This document shows, piece by piece, positions 8,878-18,002 of a stretch of DNA of 64,000 nt. Position numbers and translations under genes: made by a program. Each line of letters begins with the position of its first letter. The stretch's first letter is position 1. This DNA comes from Cognatishimia sp. WU-CL00825. GTDB taxonomy: Bacteria; Pseudomonadota; Alphaproteobacteria; Rhodobacterales; Rhodobacteraceae. The notes under the pieces were generated by a model. The model was given only the letters and a program-made list of their open reading frames with translations. It had not been told where the DNA came from and searched no databases. The stretch lies in assembly GCF_040364665.1 (NCBI RefSeq), contig NZ_BAABWX010000001.1:1798001-1862000 (forward strand). Direction: 5' to 3'.

Positions 8878-9993
8878 ATGAATTTGAAGGGCATGACATG
8901 GGACCACCCTCGAGGGTTTGATCCAGTTGTCGCTGCATCTCGCGCCTATTCTGCGACAACTGACGTTCATATCTCATGGGACAAGCGATCCCTTCAGGCC
9001 TTTGCAGATGCATCGATCCAGCAGCTCGCCGCAGAATATGACTTTATTATTCTGGATCACCCACACGTGGGTCAGATCTCAGAGCAAGGCGCTCTCCTGC
9101 CGCTTGAAAACAATATTAACCCCGAGGCTTCTATTGGCGGCTCTGCGGAAAGCTATGCATGGAATGGCCAAGTCTGGGCCTACGCTATTGATGCGGCATG
9201 TCAGATGGCGGCTCATCGCCCTGATATGAAAGCGCCAACACCCACTACATGGGAGGAATTTCTGAACGATGATGCATCAAAATTCCGCGCGCTGACCCCG
9301 CTTTTGCCAGTTGACGCTTTTGATATGTTCATGACCCTCGTAGCGGGACGCGGCGAAGAGAACATGCCGCAGAACCGCGAAAAATTTGTTACAGACAAAA
9401 ACGGATTATATGCGCTGACCGTCCTGCGGGCGCTTTATGACCTTGGGCCGGATGAACAGGTCGACATGAATCCAATTGCGGTTCTTGAAACATTGAGCAC
9501 CACCAACGAATTTGCCTGTTCACCTTGCCTCTTTGGCTATGTGAACTATGCGCGTCCCAATTTTCGCGAACATCAAATTGCCTATTTCGACTTACCGCTT
9601 TGTGCAGGCCACAATATGCCGCGCGGCATATTGGGTGGTGCTGGTATTGGCGTGTCTGCAAAGACAAAATTCCCAAAGGATGCGAAAGCCTTTGCAAAAT
9701 GGATCACCAGCGCCCCCGTGCAATCTGGCCTTTATTTGCAAAACAATGGCCAGCCGGCCAACCGCCATACCTGGATTGGACAGCGCAAGGACATCGAATT
9801 TGCCGGTTTCTTCGACGGCGGGTTTCACACAATGGCAAACGCTTGGACCCGTCCACGCGATGTCTGGTTTCTAGGTTTTGTCGACGACGTCTGCGAAATC
9901 TTTCCCTCCTTTTTCCGCAAAGCAATCCCTGTCGAGACATTCCTCGCTCAGATCAACGCATTGTTTCAACAGCACGTAAAGAAGGACACATAA
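8878..9993 (+). CDS. Extracellular-solute-binding-like protein without an export signal
   Basis: A 371-residue protein resembling family 1 solute-binding proteins (TPTTWEEFL, FAKWITSAPVQSGLYLQNNGQPANR, GGAGIGVSAKTKFP). Both possible starts, ATG 8836 and ATG 8878, give a polar N-terminus (MNLKGMTWDHPRGFDP from 8878) with no signal peptide. I prefer 8878 because gaggag lies 7 bp upstream. It is first in an operon of dehydrogenases, abutting the SDR gene with no gap, and no matching permease follows. A cytoplasmic ligand-binding or sensing role is possible. Relatives in such clusters exist as far as I recall, but I know no defined function. Confidence 0.7.
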   Translation: MNLKGMTWDHPRGFDPVVAASRAYSATTDVHISWDKRSLQAFADASIQQLAAEYDFIILDHPHVGQISEQGALLPLENNINPEASIGGSAESYAWNGQVWAYAIDAACQMAAHRPDMKAPTPTTWEEFLNDDASKFRALTPLLPVDAFDMFMTLVAGRGEENMPQNREKFVTDKNGLYALTVLRALYDLGPDEQVDMNPIAVLETLSTTNEFACSPCLFGYVNYARPNFREHQIAYFDLPLCAGHNMPRGILGGAGIGVSAKTKFPKDAKAFAKWITSAPVQSGLYLQNNGQPANRHTWIGQRKDIEFAGFFDGGFHTMANAWTRPRDVWFLGFVDDVCEIFPSFFRKAIPVETFLAQINALFQQHVKKDT

Positions 9994-10710
9994 ATGCCTG
10001 TTGCCGTCATCACCGGAGGAAACAAAGGATTGGGTCTCAGCCAATCACAGCGGTTTCTCGACGCAGGGTTCGACGTTTGTGTCGTTGCCCGCAGCCAAGG
10101 GGATTTTGCCGATCTCAAAGGTAGAGCGCATTTTATCGAATGCGATATCGCCTCAGATCGCACCGCGACATTTGTCGGTGACATCGTGAAGGATATGGGG
10201 CCGATTGCAGCACTTGTAAACAACGCCGGGGTCCACCTAAAGAAACCGATCTGGGACGTCGCTCCGAACGAATTGGACAAGGTTCTGGACATCAATGTGC
10301 GGGCTATGTTTGCCATTTGTGGCACATATATTCGCCTACACAAAGATCTGGGCGGTGCAATTGTGAACGTCGCTTCAATGGGTGGCATCATGGCCCTGCC
10401 CTCGGCTGCGGCTTATGTGACTGCAAAAACCGCCGTTGTTGGGCTCACGCGCTCTATTGCTGTGGACGCTGCACAGTTTGGCATTCGTTGCAATGCGGTT
10501 AGTCCGGGTTTCATCGACACCGATATGACCCGCGCCATTCTTGCCAAAGACCCCGCGCGACGCGCCAAAATCGAAGGGCGCATTCCAACTCATAAATTTG
10601 GTTTGCCCAAAGATGTTGCCGATGCAATCTTTTACCTCGCCTCGGACCAAGCCGCCTATGTGAATGGAGCAAATCTGCCGATCGATGGCGGTTATGCCGT
10701 TGGTTTTTAA
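9994..10710 (+). CDS. Short-chain dehydrogenase/reductase (SDR)
   Basis: This classical 238-residue SDR has the cofactor motif TGGNKGLG near residue 7, NNAGV, catalytic YVTAK (YxxxK) and the SPGFIDTDM segment near the C-terminus, ending in PIDGGYAV. It should oxidise or reduce a hydroxyl/keto group with NAD(P). It starts directly after the preceding stop and is followed 12 bp later by a zinc alcohol dehydrogenase. Together these suggest stepwise oxidation of a polyol or sugar. Substrate unknown. Confidence 0.9.
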   Translation: MPVAVITGGNKGLGLSQSQRFLDAGFDVCVVARSQGDFADLKGRAHFIECDIASDRTATFVGDIVKDMGPIAALVNNAGVHLKKPIWDVAPNELDKVLDINVRAMFAICGTYIRLHKDLGGAIVNVASMGGIMALPSAAAYVTAKTAVVGLTRSIAVDAAQFGIRCNAVSPGFIDTDMTRAILAKDPARRAKIEGRIPTHKFGLPKDVADAIFYLASDQAAYVNGANLPIDGGYAVGF

Positions 10711-10722
10711 GGAATAAATTTC

Positions 10723-11745
10723 ATGTCACCATTTGAGACCAAACTCACAGCGGCCAAAACGATCAAAGTAAATGATCAAAACTTGACTAGCGAAATCCCC
10801 GAGGGTCACGCGCGTTTGCAACTCGCTGTTGGCTCTCTTTGCGGCACCGATCTGCACTACTATTCGCATTTTGCCAATGGCATGTTTGTTTTGCAAAATC
10901 CAGTCACATTGGGTCACGAAGCCTGCGCCTATGTTGTCGATTCAAATGGCACAAATTTGCAAAAAGGTCAGCTGGTCGCGCTCAACCCAATTATGAATTG
11001 CCAGACTTGCGACGCGTGCCAAAACGGCGAAGAAAACCTCTGCACGAATAAGAAATTCCCGGGGTCGGCCACTACCGTGCCACACCTAGACGGTTTTTTC
11101 CGAGAGACCATTGATCACCCAGCGCGTTGCTGCCGGCCAGTCAGCAATGACGTGGCCCCCAACCACTTAACTTTCGCCGAACCTTTGGCATGCGCCCTGC
11201 ATTCTTTGAATAAGGGTGGTGTTGTTGCTGGACAAAAAGTGTTGGTTACAGGCTGTGGTCCGATGGGGCTTTTGGCAATCGCGGGTGCCGCGTCGCGCGG
11301 CGCGCATGTTACCGCGTGTGATTTGCGGCCCAAGGCCGTGGAACTTGCACAAAAAATTGGTGCCCAAAATGGTCTCATCGTCGGGCAATTTGATGATCAG
11401 GAAATAGAAGGCCGTTTTGACGTGGTCATCGAAGCCAGCGGTGCCATTCCTGCTTTCAATTCGGCGCTGAAGGCAGTGCGCCGGAAAGGCACTGTTTCGA
11501 TCCTTAGTAACATTCAAATGGGGAAGGCAGAGGTTTTACTGAATCTCATCATGTTGAAGGAAATTAGGGTTGTCGGATCGTTTCAGTTTAACCGGGAATT
11601 TGAAGACGCAATTCAGCTCATTGAAACAAAGAAAATTGATTTTGATGCGCTGACAGCGGCAAGTTTTCCGTTGAACCAGACAGGTCAGGCTTTGGAATTA
11701 ATGGCGTCTGGCGGCGCCATCGGAAAGATCATTCTGCTCGGCTAG
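10723..11745 (+). CDS. Zinc-dependent alcohol/polyol dehydrogenase (L-idonate 5-dehydrogenase-like)
   Basis: A 340-residue medium-chain dehydrogenase. Catalytic zinc ligands are in SLCGTDLHYY and TLGHEA. The structural zinc site is the four-cysteine cluster C-QT-C-DA-C with a later Cys in ENLCTNK. The nucleotide-binding segment is VLVTGCGPMGLLAIAGA. The pattern resembles L-idonate 5-dehydrogenase and related sugar-acid or polyol dehydrogenases, but the exact substrate is open. It lies in the middle of the oxidation operon, with ggaataa as a weak ribosome site before the ATG. Confidence 0.85.
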   Translation: MSPFETKLTAAKTIKVNDQNLTSEIPEGHARLQLAVGSLCGTDLHYYSHFANGMFVLQNPVTLGHEACAYVVDSNGTNLQKGQLVALNPIMNCQTCDACQNGEENLCTNKKFPGSATTVPHLDGFFRETIDHPARCCRPVSNDVAPNHLTFAEPLACALHSLNKGGVVAGQKVLVTGCGPMGLLAIAGAASRGAHVTACDLRPKAVELAQKIGAQNGLIVGQFDDQEIEGRFDVVIEASGAIPAFNSALKAVRRKGTVSILSNIQMGKAEVLLNLIMLKEIRVVGSFQFNREFEDAIQLIETKKIDFDALTAASFPLNQTGQALELMASGGAIGKIILLG

Positions 11746-11771
11746 CCGAGCAAACATTGGGGGGGGGAGGA

Positions 11772-13403
11772 ATGCAAGAAACATTTGATCACATCGTGAT
11801 TGGCGGCGGTTCAGCGGGCTGTGTCGCGGCATCACATCTAGTCGAATCCGGCAACAAGAATGTCTTATTGCTAGAGGCTGGTCATCATCACCGTCACCCG
11901 CTTTTGGACATGCCACCAGGCGTGTTCAAACTGCTGAAAAACGGCTCAAAATTCTTCAAAACCCATGAATCCGTTCCACAAGATCACCTCGGCGGTCGCA
12001 AGTCTGAGATCCCTCAGGGCAATGTCCTTGGGGGTGGCTCGTCAGTGAACGGTCAAGCTTATGTACGTGGGCGTCCCTCTGATTACGAAGAGTGGAATAA
12101 AATTCTGCGCGGCAATAACGACACTGTCAGTTGGGCTTGGAAAGATGTCCTGCCTCACTTTAAGACACTGGAAGGAAACCATAAATTTAATGATGATCTG
12201 CATGGGGTAGACGGTAAGCTAACGGTGTCCGATCCGGGTTATATTGATGATATGGCCAGGTGGTTTGTGCAGGCACTGCAAGCGCAAGGCGAACCTTTCA
12301 ACCCCGACTTTAACGGCAAAGAACAGCGCGGCGTTGGTTACTTCCAGTTCACCTATAACCAAGGCCAGCGGGTCTCTGCGGCTTATGCTTTCATCGAACC
12401 TCTGATGCGCGCAAAAGACAAGCGTCTCACCCTGTGTCTGAACGCCTGTGTTCAGCGCATCATTATTGAAAATGGTCGTGCAGTAGGTGTTGCGTATAAA
12501 GACAAATCAGGAGCGCTTAAAATCGCGCGCACCAAGGGCGAAATAATCCTGTCGTCCGGTGCGTTGATCACACCCAAAATTCTGATGCTTTCGGGCATTG
12601 GGCCAGCCGATCACCTCAAAGAGCACGCCATCGATGTGGTTTCTGACCTACCCGGTGTGGGCCAAAACCTTCAAGATCATCCCGATGTGCCCATCGTCGC
12701 CCGCGCAAATGGACCCTATGGCTATTGGGGGCAGGATCGCGGTTGGAACATGATCCGCAACGGTATCGAATTTAAGCTTTTCAAGCGCGGCAAAATCACC
12801 ACAACAGGGTTGGAAGCCGCAGTATTTTTGAACCCCAGAGATCCAGAGGCTCCGCCAACACACGAGGCGTATTGCATCCCGATAATGTATTTGGATGACG
12901 AGAAGCTCAAGGAAATCGGCGACGGGCATGGCGTATCAATCCAGATTGTCTTGTTGAAACCACACTCGCGCGGCGAAGTGAAACTGGCCTCTGCCAATCC
13001 CGACGATATGCCTTTGATTTCCCCAAACTTCCTAAAGGACCAGCGGGATCTAGAAGCCATGGTCACCGGCTTACGTTATTTCCGAGAAACACTGGCTACC
13101 AAGCCATTGTCGGCTCGGGTTCAGGAGATTGTTTCCCCTCAGCCCGAGGCGTTCACAGATGAGGGTCTGAAAGACCACTGCCGTGATTTTGTCAAAACCA
13201 ATTACCATCCAGCGGGCACTGCAAAAATGGGTGCTGATGGTGACAAAATGGCCGTTCTGGATGCCCGGATGCGCGTGCGCGGTGTCCAAGGGTTGCGTGT
13301 TTGCGACATGTCAGCCGTTCCTGAAATCCCTGCCGGCAACACAAACGCACCCGCCATGATGCTCGGCCATCGCTGCGCAGAAATGGTGCTCGGAGACCTT
13401 TAA
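11772..13403 (+). CDS. GMC-family FAD oxidoreductase (choline dehydrogenase-like)
   Basis: This 543-residue flavoprotein opens with HIVIGGGSAGCVAA (FAD Rossmann fold) and has GNVLGGGSSVNGQAYVRG, the GMC signature 1, and SSGALITPKILMLSGIGP, signature 2. The active-site histidine is in NYHPAGTAKMG and the end is PEIPAGNTNAPAMMLGHRCAEM. GMC enzymes oxidise primary alcohols, sugars or polyols. The ATG at 11772 follows a run of nine G then agg; an upstream GTG/ATG inside the G-run is less likely. It continues the oxidation operon and ends 2 bp before a permease gene. Confidence 0.88.
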   Translation: MQETFDHIVIGGGSAGCVAASHLVESGNKNVLLLEAGHHHRHPLLDMPPGVFKLLKNGSKFFKTHESVPQDHLGGRKSEIPQGNVLGGGSSVNGQAYVRGRPSDYEEWNKILRGNNDTVSWAWKDVLPHFKTLEGNHKFNDDLHGVDGKLTVSDPGYIDDMARWFVQALQAQGEPFNPDFNGKEQRGVGYFQFTYNQGQRVSAAYAFIEPLMRAKDKRLTLCLNACVQRIIIENGRAVGVAYKDKSGALKIARTKGEIILSSGALITPKILMLSGIGPADHLKEHAIDVVSDLPGVGQNLQDHPDVPIVARANGPYGYWGQDRGWNMIRNGIEFKLFKRGKITTTGLEAAVFLNPRDPEAPPTHEAYCIPIMYLDDEKLKEIGDGHGVSIQIVLLKPHSRGEVKLASANPDDMPLISPNFLKDQRDLEAMVTGLRYFRETLATKPLSARVQEIVSPQPEAFTDEGLKDHCRDFVKTNYHPAGTAKMGADGDKMAVLDARMRVRGVQGLRVCDMSAVPEIPAGNTNAPAMMLGHRCAEMVLGDL

Positions 13404-13404
13404 T

Positions 13405-14361
13405 ATGACCAATTTCCCCAAACTTTTCCGAGAATATAACATCGTCTTCGTGACGATTGCCCTTTGCCTGGTGTTCTTTTTGATAAGCCCCCGCTTTCTG
13501 AGCGTGGATAATATGTCTGCAATTTCGAGACAGATCGTGCCGATTGGCCTGATCGCGCTAGGTCAATTCTTCGTCGTGGTTTCTGGCAATATCGACCTTT
13601 CGATGGGCATGGGCTCCGTGCTTTTTGCGATTGTTCTAGGTGTTGTATTTGGCATCACCGGAGGCGTTGCCCTTGGGATCGTTGCCGTTATTGTTTTTTC
13701 ATTGGCTTTAGGCTTTGTGAATGGGCTTTTGGTGGCCAAGCTAAAGCTGCCCTCGTTCATCGTGACTCTCGCCGGGCTTTTCATGGCGCAGGGCCTTTCA
13801 GGCCTGATCATCCCGCGCGGACAGCAGATCTTTTTGATGGGTGGCTTTTTTCGCTTCGTCGGAGCCGAAAAATACCTCGGACTATATGCAAGCTTCTTGT
13901 TCCTCCTTGCGCTCTTCGCTTTGGCCTATGTGGTCTATAACCACACTCGTTGGGGGGCCTATGTCATTGCGATAGGTAACAGCGAGGAAAACGCCAAACT
14001 TGCCGGCATCAACGTTGACCGCGTCAAGATTGGTATCTTCATGTTCTCTGCTCTTTGCAGTGGCTTTGCGGGTGTGATCCTGTCGTCCCGCATGGGTTTT
14101 GTGCAACCGGGCCTGGATGGCAATGGTCTGCTCTTGGACGGGATTGCAGCAATTATCATCGGCGGAACTCTTATCCTCGGAGGACGCGGCACGATCACCG
14201 GTGCCTTCTGGGGGCTCTTGTTCATCGGCGTCACCAACAATGCCCTGAATCTGCTGAATGTTACCGACGTGTGGCACCAGGTTTTTAAGGGCTCAATCAT
14301 TCTAGCAGCACTCGGCGTCAATTGGCTGCTGTGGCAGTCCCGCCAAGCCGAAGCCCAATAG
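13405..14361 (+). CDS. Ribose-type ABC transporter permease (first of two)
   Basis: A 318-residue inner-membrane protein of the RbsC family with about eight to ten hydrophobic helices. Family marks are GQFFVVVSGNIDLSMGMG (sixth-helix IDLS motif), NGLLVAKLKLPSFIVTLAG and AAIIIGGTLILGGRGTITGAFWG. It differs clearly from the other permease of this system at 15519-16490, so the channel is probably a heterodimer. It is placed before the binding-protein gene, immediately after the GMC gene. Confidence 0.9.
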   Translation: MTNFPKLFREYNIVFVTIALCLVFFLISPRFLSVDNMSAISRQIVPIGLIALGQFFVVVSGNIDLSMGMGSVLFAIVLGVVFGITGGVALGIVAVIVFSLALGFVNGLLVAKLKLPSFIVTLAGLFMAQGLSGLIIPRGQQIFLMGGFFRFVGAEKYLGLYASFLFLLALFALAYVVYNHTRWGAYVIAIGNSEENAKLAGINVDRVKIGIFMFSALCSGFAGVILSSRMGFVQPGLDGNGLLLDGIAAIIIGGTLILGGRGTITGAFWGLLFIGVTNNALNLLNVTDVWHQVFKGSIILAALGVNWLLWQSRQAEAQ

Positions 14362-14425
14362 GCATCACCAACGAGGGGTGGGCCCACCACCTCCAACACA
14401 TTTTAACAACTAGGAGGAAGAACCA

Positions 14426-15463
14426 ATGAAAACATTGACCAAACTTACCGCAGGACTGGCTATGGCCGGGACCATGATGGGGACGACAGCGCTGGCCGAT
14501 GATGGCACGCTAGATGTGGTCTTTATCAACGATGGCCACGTCGCGCCTTATCACGTTGCTTGGCTGACCGGTTTTGAAGACGCCATTGACGCATATGACA
14601 AGGCTTTTGGTGATCTGAAAGTTTCTGGTCGTTGGTTGTCCGCAGAAGGCTCGTTGGAAAAAATGATCCAGCAGACAGAAGTGACCATCAATGAAAAGCC
14701 TGACGTCATGTTTGTGAACGCGATCAATGTTGACGCCTTCGAACCGCTGGTCGCAAAGGCGCAGGCTGCTGGCATTACTTGGATTGCGGTGCACTCACCA
14801 ATGGAGAGCGCTGACTACAGCTTCACCCTGGGCGACGTTGTGAACGGTCGTAATCAGGGCATGGCGATGTGTGCCCTGTCAGGTGGAGAAGTATACAAGG
14901 TTGGCATCATGCTAGGCCAGGCTGGTAACCCATCGGGCGAAGCACGTCGCCAGGGCATTCTCGAAGGTATCGCAACCTGCGACAACATCGAAATCGTCGC
15001 AGAACAGCCCGCAGATTGGGACACTGTTAAGGCCCAGTCCATCACCGAAAACTGGCTGACCCAATACCCAGATCTTGACGCCATTTCCGGCGTGACTGAC
15101 GGATATATGTACCCTGCGATTGCTGTGTCTCAGAACAGTGGTCGCGATGATATCGACTTTTACGGCTATGACGGCGATATCCCGATCATTCAGCAAATGG
15201 ACGATGGCAACGTCAAAGCCGACATCCTGCTATCTGGAACCAGAGAAGGCTGGAACTTTGTCCAAATGGCCTATCGTATTCACAAGGGCGAAGAACTTGA
15301 GAAGCTCTATGACTTCTTTACTCCGCTGGTCCTAAGCAAATCCAACTACGAAACAGCATTGGCGAACGGATTCCCGAACAACATTCAGGTTTATCACGTG
15401 GAAGATGCACTTGAAGTGGCCGCCAAAGGCTATCTCGAGTTTGGTCCTGACTCTGTGAAGTAA
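14426..15463 (+). CDS. Ribose-type ABC transporter sugar-binding protein
   Basis: A 345-residue exported protein with a signal peptide (residues 1-24, MKTLTKLTAGLAMAG, cleavage near ALADDG). The fold is periplasmic-binding-protein type 1 (VVFINDGHVAPYHVAWLTG, KPDVMFVNAINVDAFEPLV, FYGYDGDIPIIQQM). The ATG follows aggagga. As first-binding component it would set the system's specificity, likely a monosaccharide or polyol. A stable hairpin at 15472-15497 follows the stop, which may favour high level of this gene product over the permease downstream. Confidence 0.9.
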   Translation: MKTLTKLTAGLAMAGTMMGTTALADDGTLDVVFINDGHVAPYHVAWLTGFEDAIDAYDKAFGDLKVSGRWLSAEGSLEKMIQQTEVTINEKPDVMFVNAINVDAFEPLVAKAQAAGITWIAVHSPMESADYSFTLGDVVNGRNQGMAMCALSGGEVYKVGIMLGQAGNPSGEARRQGILEGIATCDNIEIVAEQPADWDTVKAQSITENWLTQYPDLDAISGVTDGYMYPAIAVSQNSGRDDIDFYGYDGDIPIIQQMDDGNVKADILLSGTREGWNFVQMAYRIHKGEELEKLYDFFTPLVLSKSNYETALANGFPNNIQVYHVEDALEVAAKGYLEFGPDSVK

Positions 15464-15471
15464 GAACTTTG

Positions 15472-15497
15472 CCTTGGCACCCCTTTGGGTGCCAAGG
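15472..15497 (+). other. Perfect 11-bp hairpin after the binding-protein gene
   Basis: ccttggcaccc (15472-15482) pairs with gggtgccaagg (15487-15497) around a 4-nt loop. No T-run follows, so it looks like an mRNA-stabilising or partially attenuating element between binding protein and permease. Confidence 0.6.
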
Positions 15498-15518
15498 TCA
15501 ACTCAAAGGATTTCTGAG

Positions 15519-16490
15519 ATGGCAGACATTCCGGCAACACCCCGCCGCAGCTTTTCACTGGACGGCCTGACGCTGCGCTACGCAGTTTTGGCCGGTTTGA
15601 TTATTATAGCGTCTATTGGCTTTAGTTTGGCCAATGATAATTTTTATTCTCTTACTAACATCGGCATTCTGCTGCGGTCTATCTCAGTGCTGTTTTTGGT
15701 GTCGATGGGCATGACCTTTGTTATGCTGACAGGCGGCATTGATTTGTCCGTTGGCTCTAACGTTGCCTTTTCCGGCGGCGTCGGCGTGGTGACTCTCGTG
15801 GCCACCAGCAGCCCTTGGCTTGGGTTTGTCGCAGCAATTATGGCAGGCATGGCAATTGGCTGGCTGAATGGGTTCTTCATCGGCAAGTTGCAACTCTCAG
15901 CCTTTATGGTCACGCTGGCAACTTTTGCCCTGGCCCGCGGCTTGGCGCTGGTGATCTACGATGCCAATTCGATCAACGTACACAACCCGGTCTTTTTGTG
16001 GCTTGGCGGCACCAGCTGGGGCAACCTGCCCGTGGTGATCCCCTTTGTAGCCCTGATGTTCGCAGCGCTGTCGATCCTGCTTTATAAAACCACATTTGGG
16101 CGCGACATTTACGCGGCGGGCTCGAATTTTAACACTGCATTCGTGTTGGGTCGTCGTCCTGGCAGGAAACTGATCTGGGTCTATGTATTGACCGGTTTCC
16201 TTGCTGGTCTCTCTGCAATCATCACAGTTGGCCGTGTTTCTTCTGGTCAACCCTGGACAGGTCTTTACCTAGAGTTTGACGCCATCACAGCGGTCATCCT
16301 TGGCGGCACGGCGTTGGCCGGCGGGCGAGGCAAACTCTTGGGCACGATCCTTGGTGTGCTGCTTTACGGCATCATCATCAATGGGCTCGTCCTTACCGGC
16401 ACAAACCCATACCTGCAAAGCTTGATCAAAGGTGCCATTTTACTCGGCGTTGTCCTTCTGGACACCTATACCCAGAAAGGCAAAGCGTAA
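15519..16490 (+). CDS. Ribose-type ABC transporter permease (second of two)
   Basis: A 323-residue RbsC-type membrane protein. Marks are GMTFVMLTGGIDLSVGSNVA, NGFFIGKLQLSAFMVTLATF and AVILGGTALAGGRGKLLGT. I chose the ATG at 15519, which has aaaggattt upstream; a longer frame begins inside the hairpin and is unlikely. The stop and the ATPase start overlap (TAATG), so translation is coupled. Confidence 0.88.
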   Translation: MADIPATPRRSFSLDGLTLRYAVLAGLIIIASIGFSLANDNFYSLTNIGILLRSISVLFLVSMGMTFVMLTGGIDLSVGSNVAFSGGVGVVTLVATSSPWLGFVAAIMAGMAIGWLNGFFIGKLQLSAFMVTLATFALARGLALVIYDANSINVHNPVFLWLGGTSWGNLPVVIPFVALMFAALSILLYKTTFGRDIYAAGSNFNTAFVLGRRPGRKLIWVYVLTGFLAGLSAIITVGRVSSGQPWTGLYLEFDAITAVILGGTALAGGRGKLLGTILGVLLYGIIINGLVLTGTNPYLQSLIKGAILLGVVLLDTYTQKGKA

Positions 16491-17992
16491 TGCGCAACCA
16501 AATTGATATGAAGGGCATCGACAAGAGTTTCTTTGCGACCCGCGCCCTTAACAACGTGAATTTCTCGTGTGTCTCGGGCGAAGTGCACGCGCTGGTCGGT
16601 CTGAATGGCGCAGGCAAGTCGACTCTGATGAAAGTTCTAGGCGGAGTGATCGAACGCGATTCAGGCACCATCGAAGTGAATGGTGCTCCTGTCCAGATAA
16701 ATGCCCCCACCGACGCCAACGCGCAGGGCATATCAATGATCCATCAGGAATATTCCCTGATCAACGAACTAACCGTCGCAGGAAATATCTTCCTTGGCCG
16801 TGAGTTGCGCAAAGCAGGCACGCCTTTCCTGAACAAGGTCGAAATGGCACGCCAAGTGACGGAACAACTTGACCGTTTTGGTCTCGACCTCGATCCCAAC
16901 AGGCCTGTGCGGGACCTGAATTCTGGCGAAAAGCAGATCGTGGAAATCATCCGCGCGCTAATGTCTGACAGCTGGCTCATCGTGATGGATGAGCCCACCT
17001 CTGCCTTGTCAGAAGAAGACAAAGGACGGCTATTTGACTTCATCCGACGCATGAAAGCCGAGGGTATCTCGATCATCTATATCTCACACCATATGCCCGA
17101 AATCTTTGGTATCGCTGAACAAGTCACCGTTATGCGTGATGGGCAGATCGTGTTATCAGAACGCACCGCGGAAACCTCCGAAGACGCGGTCATTCGCACC
17201 ATGACCGGCTCCGAACTTGAGAACTTTGTGAAGCCCCACAAAGATGTGTCGAGCGAGGTTTTGGTCAATGTGTCTGACCTCTGCAAAAAAGAGACTTATC
17301 AAGATATTTCCTTTGAAGTTCATCGCGGTGAAATTTTGGTGATGACCGGCCTACGCGGCTGTGGAGCCCCAGAAATGGCAAAAGCGATCTTTGGTTTAGA
17401 TGCAGATTACACAGGTGCCATTACCTATCGAGACAAAACTCTCAAACCAGGTCGAGGCCCCGCGGTTGCTGTCGGTGAGGGCATGGGGCTAGTGACGGAA
17501 AACCGCGACAAAAACGGCATTCTGCCGCAGCTTTCCGTGCGTGACAATATCGCCCTGCCCTACCTTGAAAAATCGATAAAAACCGGCATTTTGGATGGGC
17601 GCGCCATCGAAAATGTTGTGACCAAAGCCATTGCCGACACTTCAACCAAAACCTCCAGCCCCAACCAAGAGATCCGATTTCTATCCGGCGGTAATAAACA
17701 GAAAATCTGTTTCTCTCGCTGGCTTGATCCCGATCTTGAATTCCTTATCCTACTTGAACCCACTCGCGGCATCGATGTGCACGCCAAGGCCGATATCTAC
17801 CGGATCATCGAAGATCTCGCGGAACGCGGCGTGGGCATCCTGATCCTGTCATATGAAATTGATGAGGTCATCATGCTCGCGGATCGAGTGATCACCCTCT
17901 ATCAAGGACAATGCGTATCAGAGTTCACCTATCCAAAATTTGATAAAGATCAGATGCTTGCAGATATCGCTGGCGTTGGTCAGGCTCATTAA
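16490..17992 (+). CDS. Ribose-type ABC transporter ATPase, two nucleotide-binding domains
   Basis: A 500-residue RbsA/MglA-like double ATPase. The first domain is canonical: [39 protein letters not shown]. The second is degenerate. Its Walker A reads GLRGCGAPE (family variants usually read GLxGAGRTE) and its Walker B reads [14 protein letters not shown], so the Walker B aspartate is replaced by leucine while the glutamate stays. Signature [15 protein letters not shown] is present. Only the first domain may hydrolyse ATP efficiently. Confidence 0.9.
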   Translation: MRNQIDMKGIDKSFFATRALNNVNFSCVSGEVHALVGLNGAGKSTLMKVLGGVIERDSGTIEVNGAPVQINAPTDANAQGISMIHQEYSLINELTVAGNIFLGRELRKAGTPFLNKVEMARQVTEQLDRFGLDLDPNRPVRDLNSGEKQIVEIIRALMSDSWLIVMDEPTSALSEEDKGRLFDFIRRMKAEGISIIYISHHMPEIFGIAEQVTVMRDGQIVLSERTAETSEDAVIRTMTGSELENFVKPHKDVSSEVLVNVSDLCKKETYQDISFEVHRGEILVMTGLRGCGAPEMAKAIFGLDADYTGAITYRDKTLKPGRGPAVAVGEGMGLVTENRDKNGILPQLSVRDNIALPYLEKSIKTGILDGRAIENVVTKAIADTSTKTSSPNQEIRFLSGGNKQKICFSRWLDPDLEFLILLEPTRGIDVHAKADIYRIIEDLAERGVGILILSYEIDEVIMLADRVITLYQGQCVSEFTYPKFDKDQMLADIAGVGQAH

Positions 17993-18002
17993 AGGACCTC
18001 AT

